NCBI GenBank assembly: GCA_022704185.1
Contig: JAKJGV010000002.1
Coordinates: 17,767 to 62,556, forward strand
Length of the DNA: 44,790 bases
Reading direction: 5' to 3'
Source: Verrucomicrobiota bacterium
GTDB lineage: Bacteria > Verrucomicrobiota > Kiritimatiellia > CAIQIC01 > JAGNIJ01
In this document: positions 18,256 to 27,346 of the stretch, piece after piece
Layout of the letters: each line of letters starts with the position of its first letter
Numbering within the stretch: the stretch's first letter is position 1
Program-made: the position numbers and the translations under genes
Notes under the pieces: generated by a model
The model's input: only the letters and a program-made list of their open reading frames with translations
Told to the model about the DNA's origin: nothing
Database searches by the model: none

Positions 18256-18983
18256 GCTTCTCCTCCCGCGTACGCGGCCATGGCGTCGAGCATCTCGCGG
18301 ACGGCCTGGCGCATCCCCACGAACACGGCGCGCGCGACGATGCTGTGCCCGATGTTCAACGTGTCGAGATGCGGGATATGCAGGACGCCGGCGATGTTGT
18401 CGATATGGATGCCGTGCCCCGCGTTGACCTTGAGTCCCAACCGATGGGCGCGCCGGGCCCCCTCGATCAGGCGGGCCTGTTCCCGATCCCTTGCCGACCC
18501 GGTCGCGTCGCAGAACGCGCCGGTGTGAAGTTCCACGTACGGCACGCCCAGTTCGGCAGCCGCGTCGAGTTGCTCCGGGTCCGCCTGCACGAAAAGGCTG
18601 ACCGCAATGCCTTGCGCCTTCATCGCCTCGACCGCGGGCCGCAGAGCGCGCCTGTGGGCGACGACATCAAGACCGCCCTCCGTGGTCCGCTCCTCGCGCC
18701 GCTCGGGCACCATGCAGACCTCCTGCGGCCGGACCTCCAGCGCAATGCGCACGATGGGTTCGGCGCAGGCCATTTCAAGATTGAGCGGCACCGTCAATTC
18801 GCGGCGCATGGTCCGGACGTCCTCATCCTGGATGTGCCGCCGATCCTCGCGCAAGTGGATCGTAATGCCGTGCGCGCCGGCCTCCACGCAAAGGCGCGCC
18901 GCTTCCAGGGGACTCGGATACGACGTGCCCCGCGCCTGCCGCAACGTCGCCACATGATCCACATTGACGCCCAGTCTCAACAT
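18252..18983 (-). CDS. pdxJ: Pyridoxine 5'-phosphate synthase
   Basis: Condenses 1-deoxyxylulose 5-phosphate with 3-amino-2-oxopropyl phosphate in the DXP-dependent vitamin B6 pathway. The 243-residue TIM barrel shows the diagnostic LGVNVDHVATLRQARGTSYP start, ITIHLREDRRHIQDEDV (about 43-60), and NAGHGIHIDNI with the phosphate-binding region near the end. I chose ATG 18983 because MLRLGVNVDH is where homologues begin and GGGAGA lies just upstream; ATG 19001 would add six residues. It is the first gene of pdxJ-acpS-nnr-GNAT, with GTGA overlap to acpS. Confidence 0.95.
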   Translation of the reverse strand: MLRLGVNVDHVATLRQARGTSYPSPLEAARLCVEAGAHGITIHLREDRRHIQDEDVRTMRRELTVPLNLEMACAEPIVRIALEVRPQEVCMVPERREERTTEGGLDVVAHRRALRPAVEAMKAQGIAVSLFVQADPEQLDAAAELGVPYVELHTGAFCDATGSARDREQARLIEGARRAHRLGLKVNAGHGIHIDNIAGVLHIPHLDTLNIGHSIVARAVFVGMRQAVREMLDAMAAYAGGEA

Positions 18984-19059
18984 TCCGCAGTTCTCCCGCA
19001 TGTTGTATTTCCGGAACCGGAATCAGTATTGCGCGCATCCCGGACGGACGAAAGAGAAA

Positions 19060-20274
19060 TCAGAAGACATCGGCCGGCGCCGCCGGCGGGGGCGCGCCTC
19101 GCATGGACGGCTCGTACACGAGACACATGTTGTGTCCCCGGCTTTTCGCCTCGTTCATGGCCGCGTCGGCCCGGTCCAGCAGGTGGCGCGGATGCCCGCC
19201 GTGATCGGGATAGCCCGCGATCCCGCCGCTCACCGTGATCTTGAGCGTGCCGCGCCCCGCCGCGAACGCGGTGCGCTTGACCAGGCTGACGACGCGCTGC
19301 CCGGCGATCAGCGCCGACGCCGGCGAACAGGGCATCACCACGAGGAACTCCTCGCCGCCCAGCCTCGCCACCAGGTCTCCTTCCCGGAAAGCCGATTGCA
19401 GCAGGCCGCCCAACCCGTGAAGCAACGCGTCGCCTGCTTCCCGGCCATAGTGCTCGTTGTAGCGATCCAGGTGATCCACATCGAACAGGAGCAAGGACAC
19501 GGGCTTCTCCTGGCGGCGATATCGCGCGACGTATTTCTGGACGGCGGGTCCGACTTTGTCCGGCCGCAACAACCCGGTCAGGGGATCCACCAGTCCTCCG
19601 GAGGCCGGCGCATGAACCGCCGCCGCGCCCTCCGTTTCCGCGGGCGCATCCGGCAGCACCACCGCCCCGGCCCCGTGGACCCGCGCTTCCTGCAGAGACG
19701 CATCCGCCCGCTCCAGCAGCATCGCCACGCGATCCCCGTGCTCGGGATGCGCGGCGCCGCCCACGCACGCGGAAAGCGGAATGCTCAATCCGGACGCGCA
19801 TCGGAACGGCGCTTCGGCCACGCGATCCAGCACCCGGCGCACCACGGCATGGGCATGGCGATAGGACGCTTCGAGAATCACGCCGAGCCGGTCGCCGGGA
19901 AGCGGGATGACGATGTCCGAGGCGCGCAATGACGCGCGGACCCTCGCCTCGAACAACCGTTGCAGCTCGCCGGACACTTCGTGTCCGTATCGCTCCGCCA
20001 GTGCGGGAAAATCGTGCACGGCGACCAGGAACACGCTGAACGGTTCCGGCGCCACGTGCGCGGTGCCCAGCGCGTGGGCAATGGCCACCTGGAACGCGTC
20101 GTGCGGGTCCATCCCGTCGGCGGTGGACGCGATGGCCTGGCGCGCGAGGTTTTGAAACCGGATGTGGCTGGCCAGCAGGCACATCGCGGCAAAGGAAATC
20201 GTCACGACCAGGAAGAACTGCCAGGAAGCCGCGAGGATTTGCGAAAAGTCCATGTTGTCCAACCGCCCATGCAC
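19060..20274 (-). CDS. Membrane-anchored diguanylate cyclase with two GGDEF domains
   Basis: Makes cyclic di-GMP from two GTP. The 404-residue protein has one N-terminal membrane helix (about 15-35). A GGDEF-like domain follows (about 75-210) whose signature is degenerate (LPGDRLG near 122-128). The second domain (about 225-385) has an intact signature, GGEEF at 306-310. An RxxD inhibitory site (REGD) lies exactly five residues before GGEEF, so product inhibition is expected. The first domain is probably a regulatory or GTP-sensing pseudo-cyclase. MDFSQIL at 20253 is an alternative start; neither has a strong ribosome-binding site. It lies 58 nt upstream of the pdxJ operon ORF and 52 nt downstream of the ABC ATPase, on the same strand. 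Confidence 0.85.
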   Translation of the reverse strand: MHGRLDNMDFSQILAASWQFFLVVTISFAAMCLLASHIRFQNLARQAIASTADGMDPHDAFQVAIAHALGTAHVAPEPFSVFLVAVHDFPALAERYGHEVSGELQRLFEARVRASLRASDIVIPLPGDRLGVILEASYRHAHAVVRRVLDRVAEAPFRCASGLSIPLSACVGGAAHPEHGDRVAMLLERADASLQEARVHGAGAVVLPDAPAETEGAAAVHAPASGGLVDPLTGLLRPDKVGPAVQKYVARYRRQEKPVSLLLFDVDHLDRYNEHYGREAGDALLHGLGGLLQSAFREGDLVARLGGEEFLVVMPCSPASALIAGQRVVSLVKRTAFAAGRGTLKITVSGGIAGYPDHGGHPRHLLDRADAAMNEAKSRGHNMCLVYEPSMRGAPPPAAPADVF

Positions 20275-20326
20275 CCGCCGCGATGCCGGGAAGGAACGGG
20301 CCGCGGCAGGGAGCGAGCCCCCGGAA

Positions 20327-21430
20327 CTATACGATGGTTTCGCCGCTCTGCTGATCGAAGAAATGCGTCTTCTTCATGTCCAGGACCATCGTCAGCTCCT
20401 GGTTCACGTCGGCGCTGTCGTGGGCGTCCAAGCGGGCGATGAACGTGTGCTTCCCCGTATTGAGATACAGGTACACTTCAGCGCCCATGGGTTCCACCAC
20501 TTCAACCCGCGCCTTGACCTGGTGATCGGGATTGGGATTGGTCACGTACAGCACATCCTGCACGTCCTCGGGGCGCACGCCGAAGCTGACGCCCTGCCCC
20601 ACCCGGTTGGCCAGCTTGGGCGCCTGGCTGTCCTCCACCCGCACCTGGAACGTCCCTTCGTTGAAATAGAGGCTCCCGCCCTTCTGCTCGATCTTGCCGG
20701 AGAAGAAGTTCATCGGCGGACTGCCAATGAATCCCGCGACGAACAGGTTGGCCGGATGGTTGTAGAGTTCCAGCGGCGTCGCGACCTGCTGAATGAAACC
20801 GTCTTTCATCACCACGATACGATCGCCCATGGTCATGGCTTCCACCTGATCGTGCGTCACGTAGATCATCGTGGACGAGAGCCGGGTGTGCAGCTTGCTG
20901 ATCTCCGTGCGCATCTGCACGCGCATCTTCGCATCGAGGTTGGAGAGCGGTTCGTCGAACAGAAACGCCTTGGGTTTGCGGACGATCGCGCGGCCGACCG
21001 CCACGCGCTGCCGCTGACCGCCGGAGAGGGCTTTCGGTTTGCGTTCGAGGAGGGGCTGAATGCCGAGGATGTCCGCCGCCTCGCGCACGCGCGCGTCAAT
21101 CTCTTTCTTCGGGTACTTGCGCAGAATCAGCCCGAACGCCATGTTCTTGTAGACGGTCATGTGCGGGTAAAGCGCGTAGTTCTGGAACACCATCGCGATG
21201 TCGCGATTCTTGGGCGGCACGTCGTTGACCTTCTTGCCGTCGATGTAGATGTTGCCCTTGCTGATTTCCTCGAGGCCGGCGACCATGCGCAGCGTGGTGG
21301 ACTTCCCGCAGCCGGAGGGGCCGACCAGCACCACGAACTCACGATCCTCGATCTCAAGGTTGGCGTCGTTCACCGCGACGACATCGCCGGGATAAATCTT
21401 GTAAACGTTTTCAAGAACTACTTTCGCCAT
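20327..21430 (-). CDS. Sugar-type ABC transporter ATPase (MalK/UgpC/MsmX-like)
   Basis: A 367-residue ATPase energising carbohydrate uptake. The nucleotide-binding domain (about 1-235) has Walker [11 protein letters not shown]-loop [13 protein letters not shown], signature [15 protein letters not shown], Walker [14 protein letters not shown] and H-loop YVTHDQVEA. The C-terminal TOBE/OB domain (about 240-365) is characteristic of MalK/UgpC-type subunits. No permease or binding-protein genes are nearby, so it probably serves several transporters, as MsmX does in Bacillus. AAGGAG lies 8 nt before ATG 21430, and a TTGACA-type promoter is just upstream. Confidence 0.93.
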   Translation of the reverse strand: MAKVVLENVYKIYPGDVVAVNDANLEIEDREFVVLVGPSGCGKSTTLRMVAGLEEISKGNIYIDGKKVNDVPPKNRDIAMVFQNYALYPHMTVYKNMAFGLILRKYPKKEIDARVREAADILGIQPLLERKPKALSGGQRQRVAVGRAIVRKPKAFLFDEPLSNLDAKMRVQMRTEISKLHTRLSSTMIYVTHDQVEAMTMGDRIVVMKDGFIQQVATPLELYNHPANLFVAGFIGSPPMNFFSGKIEQKGGSLYFNEGTFQVRVEDSQAPKLANRVGQGVSFGVRPEDVQDVLYVTNPNPDHQVKARVEVVEPMGAEVYLYLNTGKHTFIARLDAHDSADVNQELTMVLDMKKTHFFDQQSGETIV

Positions 21431-21469
21431 GAGCGTGCTCCTTGCTCAAACAGCCAATATTGCCCTCTT

Positions 21470-21499
21470 GAAATAGCACTCCGCGTCCGCGCCTGTCAA
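21470..21499 (-). promoter_or_regulatory. Candidate promoter of the ABC ATPase gene
   Basis: On the minus strand a consensus TTGACA (21499-21494) is followed after 18 nt by TATTTC (21475-21470), or after 16 nt by GCTATT. The gene starts 40 nt further on. Confidence 0.5.
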
Positions 21500-21900
21500 A
21501 GAGAATCACCCCGCAGCGGGTGGGACGCGGGCTCCGCATATCGGACGCGGATTCACCCCGAGGGATAGATCTGTCGAGTCGCATTGCCGAGTCCTTCAAA
21601 ATCGCCGCCTCATCGCACACAGCGCCCTTCATCCTTTGCCCGCCCTGCTTTTTCGTCGGGTTCTTGTTACCAAACGTACGCGCAAAAAAACAGAGATTCG
21701 CCGGAACAAGGCTTCCCATGGGCAGATAATATCGGTAACATACGCCTATCTTTGGCGATTTGAGCTAAGGGAGGTTGGCTGTAAAGACGTGATTTCTTCG
21801 CCTCGCCCCCCCTGCCGAGATTTGCTGTTCTTCGGAAAAGACCGTCGTGGAACAATGGGCTGGGCGCACACAAGGCACACGCAATGGAAAGAGTCCAAAA
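21500..21900. other. Divergent intergenic region of lower G+C
   Basis: About 400 nt between the ABC ATPase promoter and the propeller/SUMF1 gene. Base composition falls from GC-rich to AT-richer towards the right, continuing into the next gene. I see no RNA gene, terminator or clear repeat. A frame extending left from 21913 to 21847 lacks a ribosome-binding site. Confidence 0.4.
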
Positions 21901-21912
21901 AGGAGGGGTATT

Positions 21913-24144
21913 GTGGATAGGCAAAGTGCATTCATGAACACTCGTAACCTGCTCCATGAATCCCTCTTTGCTTGGGGCACCTTGCTTCTGCTTCTTCCCT
22001 TCTTTGTGCAGACATCCATAGCAACCACTTATACAAATTGGGGCAAAGTGCATGAGGACGCGGATTTCCAGGGCACAATCCATCCAATCGTACATTCCGG
22101 CTCGGCATTTGCAGGATTCGACGTGAATAATCGCGCACTATGGCGATCTACAGATGGCCTTGCATGGACCCACACAATTGGTGTCTGCACGGGGATTCAG
22201 AAGAATGCCGGCATATTTGCGGAAGGCAAAATGATTATGGTGGGGCGAAAAGGTATCAACGGATCCCGTGATCTGGGATCGTTACTGACAAGCACAGATG
22301 GCGAAATATGGACTGAGCATGCATTCAATTCACTTCCCGACGGGGCTGTGGACTATGACACGGGTGATGAATTCTATGCTGTTACTTATGCCAATGGGCG
22401 TTTTGTTGCCATCGGATTCGGGTGGCATAGCGGATATGCTTCACATGCTCTTGTTGTTGTGTCGGAAGACGGAACAACTTGGGACCAGCATGTGCTGTCG
22501 CTGGGGACAGATCAACCAAGCGCCATACCACGCGCCATAGCCTATGGCAATGGAACTTACGTTATGGCTGGGAGTTACATGTCACCGTGGATCTCAACAA
22601 ATGGCACAAACTGGGTGCGATCCTCTGAAACAGACGGTACATACTTACCCAACATGTCGTCACCACGGTTGTTCTTCATGGATGGTTTTTTTGTTGCTCT
22701 TGGCTCTGACTTTGGAACCACAGACAACTTCGTTACTTGTTCTGCTGCTTGGTCAAGCGATGGTGAGACGTGGATCCAAAGTAAGGACAGATACAGTTAC
22801 GGGGCAGGAGTTCTTACGGATGCCGGAATTCTCGTAGCGCGCCAACATATGGATGTGCCGGGTCCGATTGAACTTGTCTTGGGAACCGTAAGTGCCTCGG
22901 GTATCAACTGGACTCCTGTTGAGAAGCCGCCAATTCCAGAAGAGTGGTGGTTTGGATTGGCAATCGATCAAGCTGGTGAGCATGTCTATATCAGCACTTG
23001 GGACTCGACGATATGGCGTTCCGGAACTGGCACGCTGGAGGAGGACACCATCAACTTCTCAGCCATGGATATTGGCGCCGGCGAACTTGCCCTGACCCTG
23101 TCCTGCCCCTCCGGAACAGAGTATTACATCGAGAGCGCGCCCGCCGTGACCGGCACATGGACGACCGCAGCAGGGCCGAAAACGGCGCCCTCCAATTTTG
23201 TTATGGAAGCTATGTCGTTTGGACAGGAGGCTGCCCAGTTCTACAGGCTGGCCGATGGTCCAAACTTCCCAGCAACACCCGCTGGCATGGTCCTGATCCC
23301 GGCGGGGAGCTTCGTGATGGGCAACGCGACGAACGTGTTTTCGTCTAATGAAGGTTATGGCGATGAGTTGCCCCAGCACACGGTGTATGTAAGCGCGTTC
23401 TACATGGACATCTACGAGGTGACCAAAGCCCTGTGGGACGAGGTCAAGGCGTACAACGGAGGCAATGGGTATGAGTACACATTCAGCGGCCTCGGCAAAG
23501 CGACGAACCATCCGGTGTACATGGTCGAATGGTATGACATGGTTAAGTGGTGCAATGCCCGGAGCCAGCGCGATGGCTTGACGCCGGTGTACTACACGGA
23601 TGAAAGCTTCACGACGCTTTATAAGTCGGGAAAGGTCGAACCTTTCGCAAACTGGTCGGCCAACGGGTATCGGCTACCGACGGAGGCGGAGTGGGAGAAG
23701 GCAGCGCGGGGCGGAGCGGCAAACACGCGCTTCCCATGGACGGACTACACGAACAAGATCTCGTGGGCGAAGGCGAACTACCCCGGAAATAGCAATGAGA
23801 TCAGCTACGACCTGAGCGGTGGAGACCAAGCCTATCACCCGACCTTCGCCACGGGCGAATTTCCCTACACAAGTCCGGTTGGCTATTTCGCCCCGAACGG
23901 GTACGGTCTGCACGACATGGCGGGGAACATGTTGGAGTGGTGCTGGGACTGGTACTCGAGCACATATTACTCAAACTCACCCGCGACCGATCCTCGTGGA
24001 CCTTCAAGCGGCGTGGCGCGGGTGATGCGGGGCGGATCGTGGTATTACGTCGGCGCGAACCTTGCACGGGTCGCGGATCGGACTGGCTATAGCCCGAACG
24101 CCGAGACGGTCAACTTCGGATTCCGTTGTGCGAGGGGGCTTTGA
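21913..24144 (+). CDS. Exported protein: sialidase-like repeats plus SUMF1-like domain
   Basis: A 743-residue secreted protein. After a signal peptide (about residues 18-38) come Asp-box-like repeats typical of sialidase/BNR propellers (STDGLAWTHT, SEDGTTWDQH, STNGTNWVRS, SSDGETWIQS; about 45-395). A linker follows with YYIESAPAVTGTWTT...AQFYRLADG (about 410-455), as in many Verrucomicrobia surface proteins. A C-terminal SUMF1/formylglycine-enzyme fold spans about 460-743 (MVLIPAGSFVMGN, YRLPTEAEWEKAARGG, GLHDMAGNMLEWCWDW, RVMRGGSW, NFGFRCARG). The two catalytic cysteines of true formylglycine-generating enzymes are missing (GGSWYYVGANLARV), so it is probably a binding module. GTG 21913 follows AAAGGAGG by six nt; ATG 21934 is the alternative. 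The N-terminal half is about 50-52 % G+C in lines counted, far below its neighbours. Confidence 0.75.
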   Translation: MDRQSAFMNTRNLLHESLFAWGTLLLLLPFFVQTSIATTYTNWGKVHEDADFQGTIHPIVHSGSAFAGFDVNNRALWRSTDGLAWTHTIGVCTGIQKNAGIFAEGKMIMVGRKGINGSRDLGSLLTSTDGEIWTEHAFNSLPDGAVDYDTGDEFYAVTYANGRFVAIGFGWHSGYASHALVVVSEDGTTWDQHVLSLGTDQPSAIPRAIAYGNGTYVMAGSYMSPWISTNGTNWVRSSETDGTYLPNMSSPRLFFMDGFFVALGSDFGTTDNFVTCSAAWSSDGETWIQSKDRYSYGAGVLTDAGILVARQHMDVPGPIELVLGTVSASGINWTPVEKPPIPEEWWFGLAIDQAGEHVYISTWDSTIWRSGTGTLEEDTINFSAMDIGAGELALTLSCPSGTEYYIESAPAVTGTWTTAAGPKTAPSNFVMEAMSFGQEAAQFYRLADGPNFPATPAGMVLIPAGSFVMGNATNVFSSNEGYGDELPQHTVYVSAFYMDIYEVTKALWDEVKAYNGGNGYEYTFSGLGKATNHPVYMVEWYDMVKWCNARSQRDGLTPVYYTDESFTTLYKSGKVEPFANWSANGYRLPTEAEWEKAARGGAANTRFPWTDYTNKISWAKANYPGNSNEISYDLSGGDQAYHPTFATGEFPYTSPVGYFAPNGYGLHDMAGNMLEWCWDWYSSTYYSNSPATDPRGPSSGVARVMRGGSWYYVGANLARVADRTGYSPNAETVNFGFRCARGL

Positions 24145-24184
24145 CTTCGGGGCATTGGGGCGGTCATTGGCCGTTGTCCTTCAA

Positions 24185-24727
24185 TCAGTCCCGGTCCCAA
24201 CGGCGGATGAAATCGAGAACCAATGCTAAAAGCATGATCGGCGAGCTCGCGCCCGGCGTGAGCATGACCTGGCCCATGCGGATCCGCATGTCCGTGCCCG
24301 CCATCTTCCGGGATTCGCTGGCGCCGACATGATCCGCGATCGCTGACGCCAACCGGTCCAGTCTTGGATTGCCCTTCACGTACTGCGCCACCGCGGCGAG
24401 CTCGCCGCCGTCCATCCAGATGCCCCGGCACTCCGGGCACCGGTCGAGAAGGATGTTCGAGTCGTAACAGTAGTTGTAGTTGGCCATGACCACCGCGCAT
24501 TTCGGGCATTTGCGCTGGGGATTGACGTGACTCCGGGCCGGCTTCTCGAAGATAATGCGGGCATCGAGATCCGGCACATTCGCGGCGCTCGACAACGCGG
24601 GCAGAAGCCGTGCCATCTCGCCGTCGTCAAACCAGAATCCGTTGCAGGCGTCGCATCGATCGAGCTCGACCCCGGCCACGGGCCTTCGATGCAACGGCGC
24701 TCCGCACGCGGGACAATGCATGGACAA
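24185..24727 (-). CDS. Protein with two zf-TFIIB zinc ribbons
   Basis: A 180-residue protein with two zinc-ribbon repeats of the zf-TFIIB type: CPACGAPL...CDACNGFWFDDGEM (about 5-40) and CPKCAVV...CPECRGIWMDGGEL (about 75-112). A moderately hydrophobic tail follows (SSPIMLLALVLDFIRRW). Such proteins are common in bacteria but their function is not established. A TTG at 24727 has GGAG six nt upstream and starts 3 nt after the preceding gene's stop; ATG 24721 is the alternative start and shortens it by two residues. It is the last gene of a three-gene minus-strand unit and convergent with the propeller/SUMF1 gene. Confidence 0.7.
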   Translation of the reverse strand: MSMHCPACGAPLHRRPVAGVELDRCDACNGFWFDDGEMARLLPALSSAANVPDLDARIIFEKPARSHVNPQRKCPKCAVVMANYNYCYDSNILLDRCPECRGIWMDGGELAAVAQYVKGNPRLDRLASAIADHVGASESRKMAGTDMRIRMGQVMLTPGASSPIMLLALVLDFIRRWDRD

Positions 24728-24730
24728 AAG

Positions 24731-26257
24731 TCACTCCACTCCGGTTACACGCTTCAGCTCGGACGCGGGCCCGACCGCAACCGGCCCCTTCCAGACTCCG
24801 CCGCCGCCTTCCCAGTCGCTCACGCGAACGGCCAGCGTGTTCTTGTCCGATAACAGGGCGGAATCGAACTCGTACACCCGGGGGCGATCCCAGGCCGTGG
24901 TTTTCTCGGGAGGAAAGGTTCCCGATTGGCCGATGCGCTCACCGTTAAGAAAGGTCTCGTCCGCATCGTCCACCGCGCCGAACGCGACGGCCAGGGGTTG
25001 GTCGCCCCACCGCGCGCGCATGTCGTCGGGCACGGAAAACGAGATTCGATACCAGGCCGTGCCGTCATACCCCGGCAGGGCATCCGCCTCCCACCCGCCG
25101 GGCACAAGGGTTTCCGTCCACGCGCCGTCATCGAAGTCGGTGGCCGCCCACGCGGGCTCGTCGCCGTCCTTTATTTTCCATGAACCGGCGAGCGAAAGGT
25201 AGCTCGGGAACAGGATGCTGTGCTGCCACGAGTGCAGCAGCTTGTCCCCGCTGTACAGGCGGGTGTTCAGCGACCACATCTGGCCGTAATCCGCGCTTTC
25301 GGTGGGCAGTTCGATGCTCAGAATCTCACCGTCGCTTCCACCGGCGGGCCGGAACGTTTCCGCCCCCGAGGTGACATGTTGCCGCTTGCTGTCCGACAGG
25401 CGCCAGGCCACCCGGTATTCCTGATCGCTCTGCTGCGCGACAAAGCGGGGAATCAGGGACAGGCGCAGCGGCCGGCCGGGCAACGCGTCGCGGCCGTCGG
25501 CATGCTTCCAGTAGTAGCGCTGCTCGAACGGCTCGTCGTTGAACAACACCAGGCGGAAGACTCCGTTCGTCTCCTGGCGCAGATGCGTGACGGCGGCATT
25601 CGCCGGCGCGAACCGGCCCGCCGGCTTGATTCCCAACAGGGCCTCCATGATCCGGGATCCCGTGCACGAATGTGTGACGATCAGCACCGACTGGCCCGAC
25701 TGCCCGAACCGTTTCAGGACTTCATCGCGCGCCTTGAAGATCTGGGCCACGCCTTCCGCGTCGTCGCCCGGAGCGTAGCGAATGGATCCATCTTCCCGTA
25801 TGCGGAAATAGAGCGCCTCGTCTTCCTCGATGATAACCGGATCGCCCTGGGGGATCACGCGGGCCGGCGACGCGTTGCCGCGCAGGTCACAACAGCATTC
25901 TTCCACCTCGGGCCAGATTTCCGCCGTGAGGCCGTGCGCCTTCAAGTAGGGCAGGATGGTCTGGCGCGTCCGGTGCGTCGGACTCACCATGATATGATCG
26001 AAATGATGCGCCTTGAGCTTCTCCACGATGCCGGCGACTTGTTCGAGCCCCTTGGGCGAGAAGGTCCTCTGGTTTTCCTCGCTGTAGTCCCCCGTCACGT
26101 TGCCCATGCTTTCCGCGTGGCGGAGGAGATATACGTCTAATCCGCGAGGAGCGTCATCGGCGGCGCGGCCAACACCCGCTGCGAGAAGGATGCCGGACGC
26201 GGCGACAAATACAGAGGCCATGATTCGGAAACGACTGAGGGGCTGTGGGATTTTCAT
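24731..26257 (-). CDS. Exported histidine phosphatase fused to a jelly-roll domain
   Basis: A 508-residue protein with a Sec signal (SVFVAASGILLAAGVGRA, cleavage near RA|ADD). The histidine phosphatase domain (about 38-230) carries the catalytic RHG-type motif LLRHAES (His47) and the second histidine region VLIVTHSCTG. A middle beta-rich segment follows. The C-terminal module (about 360-500) has SWKIKDGDEPAWAATDFDDGAW, WYRISFSVP and LAVRVSDWEGGGGVW, like the galactose-binding jelly roll of GH2 beta-galactosidases. The phosphatase is thus likely periplasmic or surface-exposed and aimed at a glycan or sugar phosphate; that is inference. The ATG overlaps the upstream gene's stop (ATGA), which settles the start against the longer frame from 26377. 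Confidence 0.78.
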   Translation of the reverse strand: MKIPQPLSRFRIMASVFVAASGILLAAGVGRAADDAPRGLDVYLLRHAESMGNVTGDYSEENQRTFSPKGLEQVAGIVEKLKAHHFDHIMVSPTHRTRQTILPYLKAHGLTAEIWPEVEECCCDLRGNASPARVIPQGDPVIIEEDEALYFRIREDGSIRYAPGDDAEGVAQIFKARDEVLKRFGQSGQSVLIVTHSCTGSRIMEALLGIKPAGRFAPANAAVTHLRQETNGVFRLVLFNDEPFEQRYYWKHADGRDALPGRPLRLSLIPRFVAQQSDQEYRVAWRLSDSKRQHVTSGAETFRPAGGSDGEILSIELPTESADYGQMWSLNTRLYSGDKLLHSWQHSILFPSYLSLAGSWKIKDGDEPAWAATDFDDGAWTETLVPGGWEADALPGYDGTAWYRISFSVPDDMRARWGDQPLAVAFGAVDDADETFLNGERIGQSGTFPPEKTTAWDRPRVYEFDSALLSDKNTLAVRVSDWEGGGGVWKGPVAVGPASELKRVTGVE

Positions 26258-27096
26258 GCCCGGCATGATGCCGACTGAAGCGAGGGATGTAAAGGGTCCG
26301 GTGCCGCGAACAGGCGCTCGTCCCAGATGTCGCTGATCCGGTCCGGGTAGGTCAGGCTCACCCTGACATGCGGGCAACCCGCGTCGCGCAACTTATCCTC
26401 CGCGGCGCGCAGCGCAAGTTCGTGACGATTGCACTCCTCGCTGATGTGGGCAAGGAAGACGTGTTGCAGATCGGACCCCGCCACTTCCGCCATCACTTCC
26501 GCGGCGCGGGCATTGGACAGGTGGCCCTGCCGGCCCTTGATCCGCTGTTTCAGGTACCACGGCCGTTTCGAGTTCTCGAGCATGCGCTCGTCATGGTTGG
26601 ATTCCATCACGACCACGCGGCAACGGCTCAACCGCTCCCGCAACAGCGTCGTGGCCATGCCGACATCGGTAACGATGCCGACGCGTGTCGCGCCGCAGCC
26701 GACCACGAAGCCGACGGGGTCCATCGCATCGTGTGGAACGGAAAAAGGCTCGATGGAAAGATCGCCGACCGAGAACGCGGATCCCGTGGAGAAAACCTGC
26801 CAGCTCACGCCCGCCGACCGCTCGTCGCGCTGCAGGGCCCGCACAGTGCCGGAATTCGCGAAGACGGGAATGCCATAGCGCTTGTGGAGCACCCGTATCC
26901 CCGCCGTGTGGTCGGCATGTTCATGGCTGATGCACACGGCATGAATCTGGTCCAGCCGGGCGCCGACCTGCTCCAGTCGGCGACCGACTTCCCGAGCGCT
27001 GAGCCCGGCGTCCAGCAGGATCGCGGCATGATCGCCGGCCACGTACGTGCAGTTGCCCGAACTGCCGCTTGCCAGCACACAGACCTTCATGGCCAT
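26254..27096 (-). CDS. Metallo-beta-lactamase-fold hydrolase, WalJ/YycJ-like
   Basis: A 280-residue cytoplasmic protein with the metallo-beta-lactamase fold. The metal-binding motif is CISHEHADHTAG (about residues 58-69); further ligands are probably in VPHDAMDP, GIVTDVGM and VFLAHISEECN. The start AMKVCVLASGSSGNCTYV closely matches the YycJ/WalJ family, linked in Bacillus to DNA replication or repair. AAAGGAG lies ten nt before ATG 27096; the frame can be extended far upstream but that part crosses into rpoN antisense. It is the first gene of the unit and overlaps the histidine phosphatase by 4 nt (ATGA). Confidence 0.85.
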   Translation of the reverse strand: MAMKVCVLASGSSGNCTYVAGDHAAILLDAGLSAREVGRRLEQVGARLDQIHAVCISHEHADHTAGIRVLHKRYGIPVFANSGTVRALQRDERSAGVSWQVFSTGSAFSVGDLSIEPFSVPHDAMDPVGFVVGCGATRVGIVTDVGMATTLLRERLSRCRVVVMESNHDERMLENSKRPWYLKQRIKGRQGHLSNARAAEVMAEVAGSDLQHVFLAHISEECNRHELALRAAEDKLRDAGCPHVRVSLTYPDRISDIWDERLFAAPDPLHPSLQSASCRA

Positions 27097-27271
27097 GAGA
27101 ACAGGACTCCTTTGCGATGGATAATCGATCCCTTGCGCCTCTGCCCCTTCATTGTCCGCCAGCAGGGACGCGCGGTCAACCATCGAGTGCGAAGCCGTGC
27201 TGGTCTCCTGAATTCCGGGTTTGGCAGTCTTACGAGGAGCAAAAGGCCTTTTACCCGCAAAACGCCCCTGA

Positions 27272-27287
27272 TGGTACGATTTTTGCT
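27272..27287 (+). promoter_or_regulatory. Candidate sigma-54 promoter upstream of rpoN
   Basis: TGGTACG-ATTT-TTGCT fits TGGCACG-N4-TTGCW with one change (T for C), and has exactly 10 nt between GG (27273-27274) and GC (27285-27286). The predicted start is near 27298, about 50 nt before the rpoN start codon. This would make rpoN autoregulated. Confidence 0.5.
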
Positions 27288-27346
27288 TTGCCCTTGAGAC
27301 CGCGCGTCCGCAGGGGTATCGTTTATGGTGGCCCGGAGGTTTGAAC

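Noticed and set aside
23283-24144. Formylglycine-generating enzyme for sulfatases
   Set aside because: The fold is SUMF1-like but both catalytic cysteines are absent and no sulfatase gene is near.
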